Part shown: piece after piece, positions 15,812 to 24,949 of the stretch | Layout: each line of letters opens with the position of its first letter | How positions within the stretch are numbered: position 1 is the first letter of the stretch | From: an uncultured Thomasclavelia sp. | GTDB lineage: Bacteria > Bacillota_I > Bacilli_A > Erysipelotrichales > Coprobacillaceae | NCBI RefSeq assembly: GCF_944324745.1 | Contig: NZ_CALUXO010000073.1 | Coordinates: forward strand, 1-64,000 | Length of the DNA: 64,000 nt | Direction: 5' to 3' | The notes under the pieces: model-generated | The model's database searches: none | Seen by the model: the letters and a program-made list of their open reading frames with translations, nothing else | Told to the model about the DNA's origin: nothing | Translations under genes and position numbers: made by a program

Positions 15812-16597
15812 GTGATTAAAATAGAAGTTAAAATTGAACCAATAATCAAACTAATTAAAGAAGCGGGTACTTTATTCAAACCGCCTCATGATGTTGCCAC
15901 TAAAGGACCAGCCGATTTTGTCAGTGAAATCGACATTTCTGTCCAAGAATTCATTTACAAACAATTAAATAAGTGGTATCCTAAAATTCAGTTTTTAGGT
16001 GAAGAAAATAATCAGCATCATGCTAATTTACAAGAGCTTTGCTGGGTATTAGATCCAGTCGATGGAACAACTAATTTGATTCATGATTATCGTTTTAGTT
16101 CAATTTCATTGGCTTTGATTAAAAACTATGAACCGATATTAGGGATTATCTATCAGCCATATTTAAAAGAACTTTTCTATGCATCTAAAGATAACGGGGC
16201 TTATTTAAATGGACAAAGAATTCATGTAAGCCAAGAAACGCAGTTAAAAAACAGTTTAATTGCTATTGGAACTAGTCCATATTATCGAAGTGAGGCTGAT
16301 GATAACTTTGAGTTGTTTAAAACAATTTATAAAAATTGTGTTGATATACGTCGTAGTGGCAGTGCTTCATTAGATTTGGCCTGGTGCGCCTGTGGGCGTT
16401 TAGAAGCTTATCTGGAAAGAAAACTTAAAATTTGGGATTATGCTGCCGGTATGATAATTATAAAAGAAGCTGGTGGGCTGGTAGTTGACTATCAAGGTCA
16501 GCCGTTAGAGCCAAAAATTATCAGTGATGTTGTGGTTGGAAATCAAGAAATAGTTATGAAATTAGTTAATGATTTTATAACAAAAAAGAAATCGTAA
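15812..16597 (+). CDS. Inositol monophosphatase family phosphatase
   Basis: FIG-superfamily Mg-dependent phosphatase with all metal-site motifs: GEEN (first Glu), WVLDPVDGTTNLIH (DPxDGTxN) and KIWDYAAGMIIIKEAGG (WDxAAG). Possible substrates are inositol phosphates, PAP or sugar phosphates; the family alone does not decide. The start is problematic. The only good ribosome site, AGGTGA (15810-15815), points to an ATA codon at 15821, giving a normal N-terminus (EVKIEPIIKLIKEAG). GTG 15812 is the nearest conventional start but lies within that site, and TTG 15776 lies before the yitT hairpin. GTG 15812 is given as a compromise. Confidence 0.88.
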   Translation: MIKIEVKIEPIIKLIKEAGTLFKPPHDVATKGPADFVSEIDISVQEFIYKQLNKWYPKIQFLGEENNQHHANLQELCWVLDPVDGTTNLIHDYRFSSISLALIKNYEPILGIIYQPYLKELFYASKDNGAYLNGQRIHVSQETQLKNSLIAIGTSPYYRSEADDNFELFKTIYKNCVDIRRSGSASLDLAWCACGRLEAYLERKLKIWDYAAGMIIIKEAGGLVVDYQGQPLEPKIISDVVVGNQEIVMKLVNDFITKKKS

Positions 16598-16608
16598 TGA
16601 TTTCTTTT
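16584..16608. terminator. Terminator overlapping the phosphatase stop
   Basis: A 10-bp perfect stem AAAAGAAATC (16584-16593) / GATTTCTTTT (16599-16608) between convergent genes. Confidence 0.75.
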
Positions 16609-16615
16609 CGGTTGA

Positions 16616-16810
16616 TTATTTATGTAAATCGACATAAAAATCAACATGGCCACAGTTAGGACAATAGCAACATTTTAGTTCATGATTAGTCTTTTTTAAA
16701 TCATCATCTTTGATGATCAGCTCAAGATAACTTAAGCTAGAAATGCCATTATCCTTAACAAAGCAATTATTTTTTAGTTCTGTTTGGCATATTGGACATA
16801 TCCGTTTCAT
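16616..16810 (-). CDS. Small zinc-ribbon protein, function unknown
   Basis: A 64-residue protein with a CPIC pair near the N-terminus and a CCYCPNC cluster near the C-terminus, compatible with one zinc ribbon split by about 40 residues. AAAGAGGTGACAAT precedes ATG 16810, a very good ribosome site, so the gene is probably real despite its size. Monocistronic, divergent from ftsEX. No membrane segment or signal is seen. It could bind nucleic acid or a partner protein; nothing in the context decides. Confidence 0.75.
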   Translation of the reverse strand: MKRICPICQTELKNNCFVKDNGISSLSYLELIIKDDDLKKTNHELKCCYCPNCGHVDFYVDLHK

Positions 16811-16886
16811 ATTGTCACCTCTTTAATTTTATTGTATCAAAAATTAAGTGATAATGACAGTATTTGTAACTTTATTTGTCAAAGTA

Positions 16887-16895
16887 TGCTATAAT
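16887..16895 (+). promoter_or_regulatory. ftsEX promoter (extended -10)
   Basis: TGCTATAAT is an extended -10 matching the consensus, about 107 bases before ftsE. The intervening leader (16900-17001) has a strong GAAAGGAG at 16971-16978 with no start codon at the right distance. Confidence 0.6.
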
Positions 16896-17001
16896 ACCCA
16901 TGAAGCCTCTGAGCTTAAAAATTTTAAAATTGAATAGTAATAAAATCGAATATATAACAACTTTATAACAGAAAGGAGACAAGTCACGACGGCTAATTAA
17001 T

Positions 17002-17685
17002 ATGATCAAACTTACGAATGTTACCAAAATCTATAAAACTGGGGTTAGAGCCTTAAACAATGTTAGTCTTACAATTGATCCCGGTGAATTTGTTTATGTC
17101 ATAGGAACGACAGGATCAGGGAAATCTACTTTTATTAAACTATTATATCGGGAAGAAAAAGTAACTTCTGGAAAAGTTGAAGTTGCTGGTCAAGATGTAT
17201 CAAAATTATCAAATCGAAAAGTACCATATTTTCGTCGAAATATTGGAGTTGTCTTCCAAAACTATCGACTTTTACCGAAAAAAACTGTTTTTGAAAACGT
17301 GGCGTTTGCTTTAGAGGTTATCGATACTCCTAGAGCTGAAATTCGTCAGCGAGTTCGGGCAACACTTGAATTGGTAGGTTTGGAAGAAAAGGTTAATGCT
17401 TTTCCTCATGAATTATCCGGAGGACAGCAACAGCGAGTAGCAATTGCCCGGGCAATTGTCAACCGTCCTAAAGTTTTAATTGCTGATGAACCAACTGGAA
17501 ATCTTGATCCAGAAACATCAGAAGAAATTATTAAGATTCTAGAACGAATCAATGATAAGCAAAATACAACGATCGTAGTTGTTACCCACGATAGTAAAAT
17601 TGTTCAAGAACATAAAAAGAGAACAATTCTAATTGAAAACGGATGTATCAATGCTGATACTAGTTTAGGGGGGTATGAAATCTAA
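17002..17685 (+). CDS. ftsE: Cell-division ABC ATPase FtsE
   Basis: 227 residues. Walker [10 protein letters not shown] (35-43), Q-loop [18 protein letters not shown], signature [14 protein letters not shown], Walker [14 protein letters not shown] and H-loop VVTHD are all intact. With FtsX it gates peptidoglycan hydrolases at the division site. The N-terminus [12 protein letters not shown] fits the family exactly, yet the only Shine-Dalgarno sequence (GAAAGGAG) ends 23 bases upstream, so initiation here is unusual. It overlaps ftsX by TAATG. Confidence 0.96.
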   Translation: MIKLTNVTKIYKTGVRALNNVSLTIDPGEFVYVIGTTGSGKSTFIKLLYREEKVTSGKVEVAGQDVSKLSNRKVPYFRRNIGVVFQNYRLLPKKTVFENVAFALEVIDTPRAEIRQRVRATLELVGLEEKVNAFPHELSGGQQQRVAIARAIVNRPKVLIADEPTGNLDPETSEEIIKILERINDKQNTTIVVVTHDSKIVQEHKKRTILIENGCINADTSLGGYEI

Positions 17686-18596
17686 TGAACGAATTAGTTA
17701 GTTGTATAAAAAACTTACCACGTCATTTTAAAACAGCGTTGCAAAATATTTGGCGTAATGGTGTTATGTCATTTTCGTCAATATTTGCCGTCACCATTAC
17801 TTTGTTATTAATTGGAGTAATTGGGGTATTAGCTTTAAATGTTCAAGATATTAGCTCTAATATTGAATCGGGAGTTAGTATTTATGTCAAACTAGAAAGA
17901 AATATCGATAGTGAAGCCGAACAGGCTGTTGGTGAACAAATCAATGCTATTGATGGTGTCACTAAATCTACTTATTATACTAAAGATCAAGAATTAGATA
18001 AACTAATTGAAACTCAAGGTGAAGATGGTGCTCAGTTATTTGAATCATATCGTGAAGATAACCCATTAGGAGCTGCTTATGAAGTTGAAGTTAGTGATCC
18101 AAGTCATATTCAAGATATTGCCAGCCAAATTGAAGAAATTCCTAATGTCAATAGTACTAATTATGGTGGTCAATCAACTCAAAATATGGTTAAGACATTG
18201 CAGACGATTCAAACTGGAGGAACGATCTTTATTGTTGGATTAGTAGTAGTTGCATTATTCATGATTGCTAATACAATTAAAATTACCATTACTACTAGAC
18301 AAACAGAAATCAGTATCATGCGTATGGTTGGTGCCAGCAACTGGTATATTAGAATTCCATTTATGTTAGAAGGAATGTTGATTGGTATTTTTGGTGCTAT
18401 TATTCCAGTTATTGTTTTAGTTTATGGTTACCAGATGGTTTATGATTATGCTGGTGGGGCTTTATTATCAGCGATGCTGGCTTTAAAAGAACCAATGCCA
18501 TTTATTCGTGATTTTTCATTGATCATTGTAGCTATTGGTGCTGGTGTTGGTTTAATTGGAAGTTTTGTTTCAATTAGACGTTTCTTAAAAATCTAG
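17685..18596 (+). CDS. ftsX: Cell-division membrane protein FtsX
   Basis: 303 residues with the FtsX layout: one N-terminal membrane helix (about 28-50), an extracellular domain (about 52-170, the part that contacts peptidoglycan hydrolases), and three C-terminal membrane helices with the MacB/FtsX signature RQTEISIMRMVGASNWYIRIPFMLEG. The N-terminal RHFKTALQNIWRNGVMSFSS is typical. Translation is coupled to ftsE (one-base overlap). A terminator follows immediately. The hydrolase partner is not in the window. Confidence 0.95.
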   Translation: MNELVSCIKNLPRHFKTALQNIWRNGVMSFSSIFAVTITLLLIGVIGVLALNVQDISSNIESGVSIYVKLERNIDSEAEQAVGEQINAIDGVTKSTYYTKDQELDKLIETQGEDGAQLFESYREDNPLGAAYEVEVSDPSHIQDIASQIEEIPNVNSTNYGGQSTQNMVKTLQTIQTGGTIFIVGLVVVALFMIANTIKITITTRQTEISIMRMVGASNWYIRIPFMLEGMLIGIFGAIIPVIVLVYGYQMVYDYAGGALLSAMLALKEPMPFIRDFSLIIVAIGAGVGLIGSFVSIRRFLKI

Positions 18597-18624
18597 GAAA
18601 AGGAGCGATTCTTTTCCTTTTTTT
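18596..18624 (+). terminator. Rho-independent terminator of ftsEX
   Basis: The stem GGAAAAG (18596-18602) / CTTTTCC (18611-18617) is followed by seven T. Confidence 0.85.
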
Positions 18625-18639
18625 ATTGGGAGAAAGTTT

Positions 18640-19314
18640 ATGGATAGGATATTACAGGAATTAAATAAAGATTATGTAAATAATGTCGACTTTATCTATG
18701 TTTATAAACATGGGGCTGAAGTTATTAATTATGATCAAGACTTAATGGTCTTTTTATATCATGATATGTATTTTATTAAAGGAAGCCAAAAGAAAGTTGA
18801 GGGTTTTATTAGTCAGCTATTATCGTTTAATACTCTGGCAATTCATAATAGTAATGTTGAGCAGTTGCTAAAAGAAAAGTTTAACCGACTACCACAAATC
18901 ATCGCTTATCAATATTGTTATCGACAAAATTATGTTAAAATATTAAAAGATATTAAAATTAGACCAATAGGAATTGAATATCTAGATATCGTTAAAAAAT
19001 ATTATGAAACTGCAGTTGATGAAAAATATTTAAAAGAGCGTTTATTAGCTAATGTTTTTATTGGAGCTTTTGTTGACGAAAAAATAGCTGGTTTTGCTGG
19101 CATTCATGATGAAGGATCGATTGGATTTGTTGAGGTATTACCGCAATATCGACATCAAAAAATTGGTACCGCTTTAGAAAGCTATTTAATTAATCAACGT
19201 TTAAAAAATAATGAAGATATTTATCTTCAGGTTGCTATCAATAATGATATTTCTAATTGCTTTCATCAAAAACTTGGTTTTATTCAAGCTGACGATATTA
19301 TTACGTGGTATTAG
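18640..19314 (+). CDS. GNAT family N-acetyltransferase
   Basis: 224 residues. The C-terminal half is a GNAT fold: FIGAFVDEKIAGFAGIHDEGSIGFVEVLPQYRHQKIGTALESYLINQ contains the acetyl-CoA motif A (Q/RxxGxG/A variant RHQKIGTA), and NNDISNCFHQKLGFIQ is the usual C-terminal motif. The N-terminal about 100 residues are not recognised and may recognise substrate. GGGAGAAAG precedes ATG 18640. It heads a run of three genes (transglutaminase-like, alpha/beta hydrolase) with 13-base and ATGA spacing, so they probably share a transcript. Substrate unknown. Confidence 0.85.
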   Translation: MDRILQELNKDYVNNVDFIYVYKHGAEVINYDQDLMVFLYHDMYFIKGSQKKVEGFISQLLSFNTLAIHNSNVEQLLKEKFNRLPQIIAYQYCYRQNYVKILKDIKIRPIGIEYLDIVKKYYETAVDEKYLKERLLANVFIGAFVDEKIAGFAGIHDEGSIGFVEVLPQYRHQKIGTALESYLINQRLKNNEDIYLQVAINNDISNCFHQKLGFIQADDIITWY

Positions 19315-19327
19315 AAGGGAGAAAAAT

Positions 19328-20704
19328 ATGAGTGATTACCAATATACAGATTTAAAATACTTAGAAATACCATTACCAGAAGAACTTTTAAAATTAAAGT
19401 GGTATGGAGCCTTTACACGAATGGAAAAAGTTATCGAGACTAAGTTAAATCAAGATATTCCTTTAGCATTAAAAAAACGTTTGATTCACGAACAAGAAAT
19501 TATCAAAAGAATGCCTGGCGAATATCCAGTCAGTTATGATCAGGCTTTAAAAATGTGTCATGAAAATTTTAAAGACTTTAAAGATGAAGAATTGCAGCAA
19601 TTACAAGATCAAAATGCGGTTGAGTGGATTTTTATTGAAGGAAAAGCGCATTTTAGAAGTGATTTTTTAGACAATATCATTAAGACTCGTAATGATTATG
19701 TTGCTCGTTTGATCGACCAAAATAAAATTGCCAGTCGTAATGTTAATTTTGAATTGCTAGATCAGACAATTAAAGAAATCAAAGAAAAGAAACAACTAAC
19801 TTATCATTTTCATTTAAAAACAGGAATTGAAATTGATAATTTAAATGATGATCAAATCATTAAAGTTCATTTACCATTACCGCTTGAAAACGGACAAGTT
19901 AAGAATTTTAAACTAATAAAAACAACACCAGCTTATCAATATTTAAGTCCCGGTGATTATCCACAGCGAACAGTTTATTTTAGCCAAAAAGCTAGTCAGG
20001 GAACATCATTTTCAGTTGAATATGAATTTGATAATGTCATTGAATATCAAGAATTAGATTACAATCAGGTTTTAGATAGTCAACCAAATTTTTATTTGCA
20101 GGAACAGGCACCACATATCGTTTTTACTCCATATTTAAAACAATTAGCTAAAGAAATTGTTCAAGATGAAACGAATAACTTATTAAAAGCTAAAAAGATT
20201 TATGAATACATTACGACCCATGTTAATTATTCATTTGTTCGTAATTACTACTGTATTCCTAATATTAGTGAATATGCGGCACTTGGTTTAAAGGGTGATT
20301 GCGGTGTGCAGGCCTTATTATTTATTACGCTATGTCGAATCTGTCAAATTCCTGCAACCTGGCAGGCTGGTCTATATGTTACGCCATATGATATCGGAAA
20401 TCATGATTGGGCAAAATTTTATGTTGCTCCTTATGGCTGGCTATATGCTGATTGTTCATTTGGGGGTAGCGCTTATCGAAATGGAGATTTCCAGCGGTGG
20501 CAATACTATTTTGGACACTTAGATCCATTTAGAATGCCAGCTTGTAGTGAATACCAATTTGATTTATATCCACCAAAGAAATTCATTCGCCAAGATCCTT
20601 ATGATAATCAAACTGGTGAAGTTGAATTAGAAGATCGCGGATTATATTTAAAAGATTATCAAATTAAGCTGGAAGTAATAGAAGCAAAGAAGGTAACAAA
20701 ATGA
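19328..20704 (+). CDS. Transglutaminase-like superfamily protein
   Basis: 458 residues from ATG 19328, preceded by GAAGGGAG. The C-terminal domain is a papain-like transglutaminase fold with a visible triad: Cys in LKGDCGVQALLFITLCR (about 328), His in IGNHDWAKFYV and Asp in WLYADCSFGG. Such proteins act as cysteine proteases, amidases or peptide cross-linkers. The N-terminal part (DFKDEELQQLQ, then a beta-rich segment) resembles the accessory region found in other bacterial transglutaminase-like proteins. No signal peptide, so cytosolic. It overlaps the next gene by ATGA. Substrate unknown. Confidence 0.85.
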   Translation: MSDYQYTDLKYLEIPLPEELLKLKWYGAFTRMEKVIETKLNQDIPLALKKRLIHEQEIIKRMPGEYPVSYDQALKMCHENFKDFKDEELQQLQDQNAVEWIFIEGKAHFRSDFLDNIIKTRNDYVARLIDQNKIASRNVNFELLDQTIKEIKEKKQLTYHFHLKTGIEIDNLNDDQIIKVHLPLPLENGQVKNFKLIKTTPAYQYLSPGDYPQRTVYFSQKASQGTSFSVEYEFDNVIEYQELDYNQVLDSQPNFYLQEQAPHIVFTPYLKQLAKEIVQDETNNLLKAKKIYEYITTHVNYSFVRNYYCIPNISEYAALGLKGDCGVQALLFITLCRICQIPATWQAGLYVTPYDIGNHDWAKFYVAPYGWLYADCSFGGSAYRNGDFQRWQYYFGHLDPFRMPACSEYQFDLYPPKKFIRQDPYDNQTGEVELEDRGLYLKDYQIKLEVIEAKKVTK

Positions 20705-21573
20705 TCATAAAAAACGATAGTTATAAAAATTTTCCGGAATATACTGATGAAGTTGCTGGCATGATCGAAGTAACTGGTGATATGACTAATCTTCGAGTTA
20801 GAATGCAAGATTTTGTTTATCATCCTGATGGTTTGAAAATTAGATTATTAGTTCCTAATACTATTTTAGATGAAACTTTAAAATATCCATTGATCATTCA
20901 TGTTCAGGGATCTGGCTGGTATCAGCAGGATTTAAATGATCATATCTTTGATTTTGTTCCTATTGTCAAGGCGGGATACTGCATGGCCATTGTTGAATAT
21001 CATTATGCACCAAAACATCGGTTTCCAAGTCAAATTGAAGATGTTAAAGAGGCCATTAGATATCTAAAAAATAATTATCAAAATTATCCGATTGATATTG
21101 ATCATGTATTTTTAAGTGGTGATAGTAGTGGGGCGCATACAGCTTTGATGGTCTTGTTTGATTATGCTGATGATTTATTACCGCTAGCCGGAATGCTTGA
21201 TTTTTATGGACCCGTTGATTTTTTAACGATTGATCAAGGTTATTCAAAACATGATCTTAAAAATCAAAATGTTTATGATCTATTAGGATGTTCTTTAGAA
21301 GAAAATCGCCAATTATATTATGATGCTTCGCCGATTAATCATCTTAATGAACAAATGACATTACCACCAATATTAATTATGCATGGTTCGAAAGATCATG
21401 TGGTTCCATTTTTACAATCAGTTGAGCTATATCAAAAATTAAAAGAATATAATTATCAAGTGACTTTTTGTAAAGTAGCTAAGGCTGATCATGGACGTTC
21501 AATTTTTTATACCAAACCGACTTATCAGGTTATAATCAATTTTTTAAATCAATGTCAAAAAGAATCCCAGTAA
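20701..21573 (+). CDS. Alpha/beta hydrolase (BD-FAE/esterase-like)
   Basis: 290 residues with the alpha/beta-hydrolase fold. An oxyanion-type HVQGSGW (HGGGx variant) precedes the nucleophile elbow GDSSGA, the acid in HGSKDHVVPF and His in KADHGRS. This is the carbohydrate-ester/lipase family seen in esterases and BD-FAE. No signal peptide, so an intracellular esterase or deacylase. The ATG is inside the preceding stop (ATGA), consistent with coupled translation with the transglutaminase-like gene. A terminator follows. Substrate not predictable. Confidence 0.88.
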   Translation: MIIKNDSYKNFPEYTDEVAGMIEVTGDMTNLRVRMQDFVYHPDGLKIRLLVPNTILDETLKYPLIIHVQGSGWYQQDLNDHIFDFVPIVKAGYCMAIVEYHYAPKHRFPSQIEDVKEAIRYLKNNYQNYPIDIDHVFLSGDSSGAHTALMVLFDYADDLLPLAGMLDFYGPVDFLTIDQGYSKHDLKNQNVYDLLGCSLEENRQLYYDASPINHLNEQMTLPPILIMHGSKDHVVPFLQSVELYQKLKEYNYQVTFCKVAKADHGRSIFYTKPTYQVIINFLNQCQKESQ

Positions 21574-21585
21574 ATCTGGGATTCT
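21561..21585. terminator. Bidirectional terminator
   Basis: A 10-bp perfect stem AGAATCCCAG (21561-21570) / CTGGGATTCT (21576-21585) between convergent genes. Confidence 0.85.
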
Positions 21586-23344
21586 AATTGCTTAATTCCT
21601 GTTTTTCTAATAATTCTAACCACCGCAAATTCTTTTCTTCTAATTTGGCAGATAATTCTTCATGTTTAGCTGTAATTTCCATTAATTTATCATAATCATT
21701 TTGATAAGTAATCATATCTTGATTTAGATCATTGACCTGTTTTTCTAAAGCAACTATTTCTGGTTCAATTGTTTCCAGTTCTTTTTTTTCATTATAAGTT
21801 AAACGAACCTGTTTTTTACGTTGTTGCTTTTTTTGCTGTTGATAATAAAGATTGGTTTCTTTCTTGGAAGTAGTAACTGGCTTAGCAGTTTCAATATAAT
21901 TAGTATAACCACCATTATGATAAGTGATCTGCTGATTATTGAAAACAAATAACCCATCACAAATCCGATCTAAAAAGTAGCGGTCATGGGATACCGTAAT
22001 TACTAATCCATTAAAACTATCAAGATAATCTTCTAATATTGCTAGAGTAGTAATATCTAGATCATTAGTTGGTTCATCAAGTAATAATACATTTGGTGCC
22101 TGCATTAAAACATGCAATAAATATAAGCGTCGTTTTTCACCACCAGATAAACGCGAAATTAAAGTATGTTGTAAATTGGAATCAAACAAGAAACGCTCAC
22201 ACATTTGTTTAGCGCTGAAAGTTCCTTCCTCTGTCTTTAAATTATGACTCGTTTTTTGAACAAATTCAATTACCCGCATATTTTCATCTAAGTCATCACT
22301 CATTTGTTTAAAAAAGCCGATTTTAACCGTTGGCCCCTGAATTACTTGCCCACCTGTAGGTTCGATTTCTTTAGCGATGATTTTCAGTAGCGTACTTTTA
22401 CCACAACCATTATCACCTAGAATACCAATCCGATTGCCAGGTTTGAATAAATATGAAAAGTGTTCAAATAAGATCTTATCTCCATAATTCATCGTTAAGT
22501 CAAGTAATTCGATTGTCTTTTTTCCTAGTCTTGATGCAGTAGAAATCATTTCCACTTGATTTACAGTTTCAACATCGTCAATTTTAGATAATTTTTCAAA
22601 GCGCTGCAAACGATCTTTACTTTTTGTTGTTCTAGCTTGTACGCCAGAACGAACCCATTCTAATTCTTTTTTTAAAAATTGTTTACGCTTATGCTGGCTG
22701 GCTAATGCTTCTTCTTCTCGCGTAGCTTTTAATTCTAGAAATTTAGTATAGTTAGCTTGATATTCATAAAGTTTAGTTCGATCTATTTCAATGATCTTGT
22801 TAGTGACCCGTTCTAAAAAATAACGATCATGGGTAACCATAAAGATGGCTTTATTAAATTTAATCAAAAACTTTTCTAAATATTCAATCATATCATTATC
22901 TAAATGATTGGTTGGCTCATCAAGAATTAATAGCTCTCCTGGATGCAACAGAGCAATTGCTAAAGCAACTCGTTTTAATTGTCCCCCAGATAGTTCTTTG
23001 ATTAACTGCTGGTGATTAGTAATTTTAAAGCGATTTAACGTAGCTTTAATTTCATATTCATTGACTTTTGATGAATCGATTTTTTGATAAACTTGTTCCA
23101 TGACAGTAAGGTTTTTATCAAATTCCGGGTTTTGGGGCAAATAAGAAATATCAAGATCTTTTTTCTTTAAAATAGTACCTTGATATGTTTCTTTTCCAGC
23201 TAATATTTTTAATAACGTACTTTTACCAGTTCCGTTAATTCCGACTAATGCAACTTTATCATTATCTTCAATGGTAAAAGAAACATCATCAACAATCGTT
23301 TTGATACCATTGACCTTAGTTAAATTTTTTACAGTTATTAACAT
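21584..23344 (-). CDS. ABC-F family ATPase (Uup-like)
   Basis: 586 residues: two fused ABC domains without membrane segments, joined by the interdomain linker (about 225-300, rich in KRKQFLKKELEWVRSG) that enters the ribosome E site in this family. Both sites are intact: Walker A GINGTGKST and GDNGCGKST, signatures LSGGQLKR and LSGGEKRR, Walker B LLILDEPTNHLD and VLLLDEPTNDLD. A C-terminal coiled coil (about 500-586, KKQQRKKQVRLTYNEKKELE) is typical of Uup. Likely a translation or ribosome-maintenance factor, not a transporter. GAGGATG precedes ATG 23344. Confidence 0.93.
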   Translation of the reverse strand: MLITVKNLTKVNGIKTIVDDVSFTIEDNDKVALVGINGTGKSTLLKILAGKETYQGTILKKKDLDISYLPQNPEFDKNLTVMEQVYQKIDSSKVNEYEIKATLNRFKITNHQQLIKELSGGQLKRVALAIALLHPGELLILDEPTNHLDNDMIEYLEKFLIKFNKAIFMVTHDRYFLERVTNKIIEIDRTKLYEYQANYTKFLELKATREEEALASQHKRKQFLKKELEWVRSGVQARTTKSKDRLQRFEKLSKIDDVETVNQVEMISTASRLGKKTIELLDLTMNYGDKILFEHFSYLFKPGNRIGILGDNGCGKSTLLKIIAKEIEPTGGQVIQGPTVKIGFFKQMSDDLDENMRVIEFVQKTSHNLKTEEGTFSAKQMCERFLFDSNLQHTLISRLSGGEKRRLYLLHVLMQAPNVLLLDEPTNDLDITTLAILEDYLDSFNGLVITVSHDRYFLDRICDGLFVFNNQQITYHNGGYTNYIETAKPVTTSKKETNLYYQQQKKQQRKKQVRLTYNEKKELETIEPEIVALEKQVNDLNQDMITYQNDYDKLMEITAKHEELSAKLEEKNLRWLELLEKQELSN

Positions 23345-23403
23345 CTATATCATCCTCATTTTTTAGTAATTATAACATGTAATATCTTAGTTTGTAAAAA
23401 AAT

Positions 23404-23437
23404 TAAAAAGACAGTAACCATAAAAGGCAATACTGTC
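23404..23437 (-). terminator. Terminator of zinc-ribbon gene (minus strand)
   Basis: The stem GACAGTA (23410-23416) / TACTGTC (23431-23437) has the T-run on the minus strand (23405-23409). Confidence 0.65.
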
Positions 23438-23446
23438 AAAATAATG

Positions 23447-23962
23447 CTAGTTTAATTGATCCCAATAATTTCTAAGAACCAGATAGGTAATTAAAATATT
23501 TAAAGCAAGTCCAATAAATAATCCTAAGATATATGCTGAATTTAAAAACGAACCTAAACGCATTAATATATAAACTACTTCAACTAGTTTCAGTACATAA
23601 AAAGCATATATACAAGCTTTGATTCTTTTAGAAACTAAAATAATAATTGAAGCAGCAGCTAAAATTTCAAAAGCGATAATAATGATTGGATTAAATCCAA
23701 TATATCTAATATATGGGTAATTAAATAATTGACTATAGGTATAGATAGTCACTATGCAACCTAAGACTATAATCGCAAACCAGACAATTGCTGAAGTTTT
23801 CCATTGAAAAGTATTATTTGATTGCCAGTTAGTACGCTCAAAATTATTTTCAAAATCATGATATGGCTGATTAAAAGATTCATCAGCAACAACTTTGTTA
23901 CCACATTCTGGACAATAACGGGCATCATCAGGTATTTGTTTACCACAGTTAGAACAATACAT
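23447..23962 (-). CDS. Zinc-ribbon membrane protein
   Basis: 171 residues. An N-terminal double-Cys zinc ribbon (CSNCGKQIPDDARYCPECG, residues 3-21), an acidic/polar linker, then four hydrophobic helices (about 58-165). AAGGAGGG precedes ATG 23962. Zinc-ribbon plus membrane-helix proteins are common in this group and mostly uncharacterised. It is divergent from three further zinc-ribbon genes (24159, 24950, 25679), which suggests a shared family expansion. No enzymatic motif is seen. Confidence 0.8.
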   Translation of the reverse strand: MYCSNCGKQIPDDARYCPECGNKVVADESFNQPYHDFENNFERTNWQSNNTFQWKTSAIVWFAIIVLGCIVTIYTYSQLFNYPYIRYIGFNPIIIIAFEILAAASIIILVSKRIKACIYAFYVLKLVEVVYILMRLGSFLNSAYILGLFIGLALNILITYLVLRNYWDQLN

Positions 23963-24117
23963 TTTATTCCCTCCTTGTTATGGTAATATTAAATAAAATA
24001 TTTCTAAGATTGTCAATCTTTTTAATTAGTTAGTCATTTTTTTACAATGTCTAAATAAAATGTTCATGTTAACTTAATTATCATAATTTTGGAAGTGTAT
24101 ACAAAAAATAGTTATTA

Positions 24118-24126
24118 TGCTATAAT
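24118..24126 (+). promoter_or_regulatory. Promoter of zinc-ribbon cluster (extended -10)
   Basis: TGCTATAAT is an extended -10, 32 bases before the gene at 24159. The 190-base region shared with the divergent gene is otherwise AT-rich and featureless. Confidence 0.6.
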
Positions 24127-24158
24127 TTGATAAATATTAGGTTAAACGAGGGATGATT

Positions 24159-24920
24159 ATGAAATGTCAAAATTGTGGTCATGAAGTGACTCCTGGAGAT
24201 AATTATTGTGAAAATTGTGGCGCTAAAATTGAAATGGAATTACGCCGTAGTCATCAAAAAGTTAATAAAATTGATCCCAAAATAGTTATTATTGTGATTA
24301 TTGCAATTATGATAGTTGTTGGTGGAGCTTTCTTTATTTATGAGTTTTTTGTTGTTGATGATAAACCAGTTTATACCGGTGAAGATACAGTTGGAATTAC
24401 TAGAGATGATAATACTAATGTCCAATTAGAGATTGATCCAACCAAAATGGAAATTCAAGTAGGTGAAAGTCAAAAAATTGATTGCAACCAGGATGATGCT
24501 ACTTTTAGAAGTAGCGATACTAAGATTGCAACAGTTTCTAACTCAGGATCGGTAAAAGGAGTGAGTGCAGGAACAGCTAAAATAACTGTTAGTTATAAAA
24601 ATAAAGAAGTTATTTGTCAAGTTACTGTTAAAGAGACGACATCAACGGATAGTAGTCAAGATTATATTTTCCCTAATAGTGCTACGCAGTTACTGACAGA
24701 GGCTGATTTACAGGGAAAAACGGTTCAAGAATTAAGAATTGGTCGGAATGAGATTTATGCCCGTCATGGTCGTAAGTTTAATGATGCCACGTTACAAAGC
24801 TATTTTGACTCTAAATCATGGTATCATGGAACGATTGAGGCTGATGATTTTAACGAGGATACATTAACTGAGATTGAAAAACAAAATGCTGATTTTATTC
24901 GAAGTCACGAGAGTCAATAA
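24159..24920 (+). CDS. Zinc-ribbon, membrane-anchored Big_2/YARHG-domain protein
   Basis: 253 residues from ATG 24159 (GAGGG six bases upstream; ATG 24153 overlaps that site). Order: zinc ribbon CQNCG...CENCG (3-22), a single membrane helix (about 43-67), an Ig-like Big_2 domain (about 95-160; EIQVGESQKIDC, GSVKGVSAGTAKITV), then a C-terminal YARHG domain (about 175-250) with RNEIYARHGRKF and SYFDSKSWY. YARHG is an extracellular domain of unknown ligand, often on surface proteins. The ribbon would be cytosolic and the rest outside. It probably senses or binds at the cell surface. Confidence 0.85.
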   Translation: MKCQNCGHEVTPGDNYCENCGAKIEMELRRSHQKVNKIDPKIVIIVIIAIMIVVGGAFFIYEFFVVDDKPVYTGEDTVGITRDDNTNVQLEIDPTKMEIQVGESQKIDCNQDDATFRSSDTKIATVSNSGSVKGVSAGTAKITVSYKNKEVICQVTVKETTSTDSSQDYIFPNSATQLLTEADLQGKTVQELRIGRNEIYARHGRKFNDATLQSYFDSKSWYHGTIEADDFNEDTLTEIEKQNADFIRSHESQ

Positions 24921-24949
24921 AATTGATTCTTACTTAAAGGAGGGCTAAT

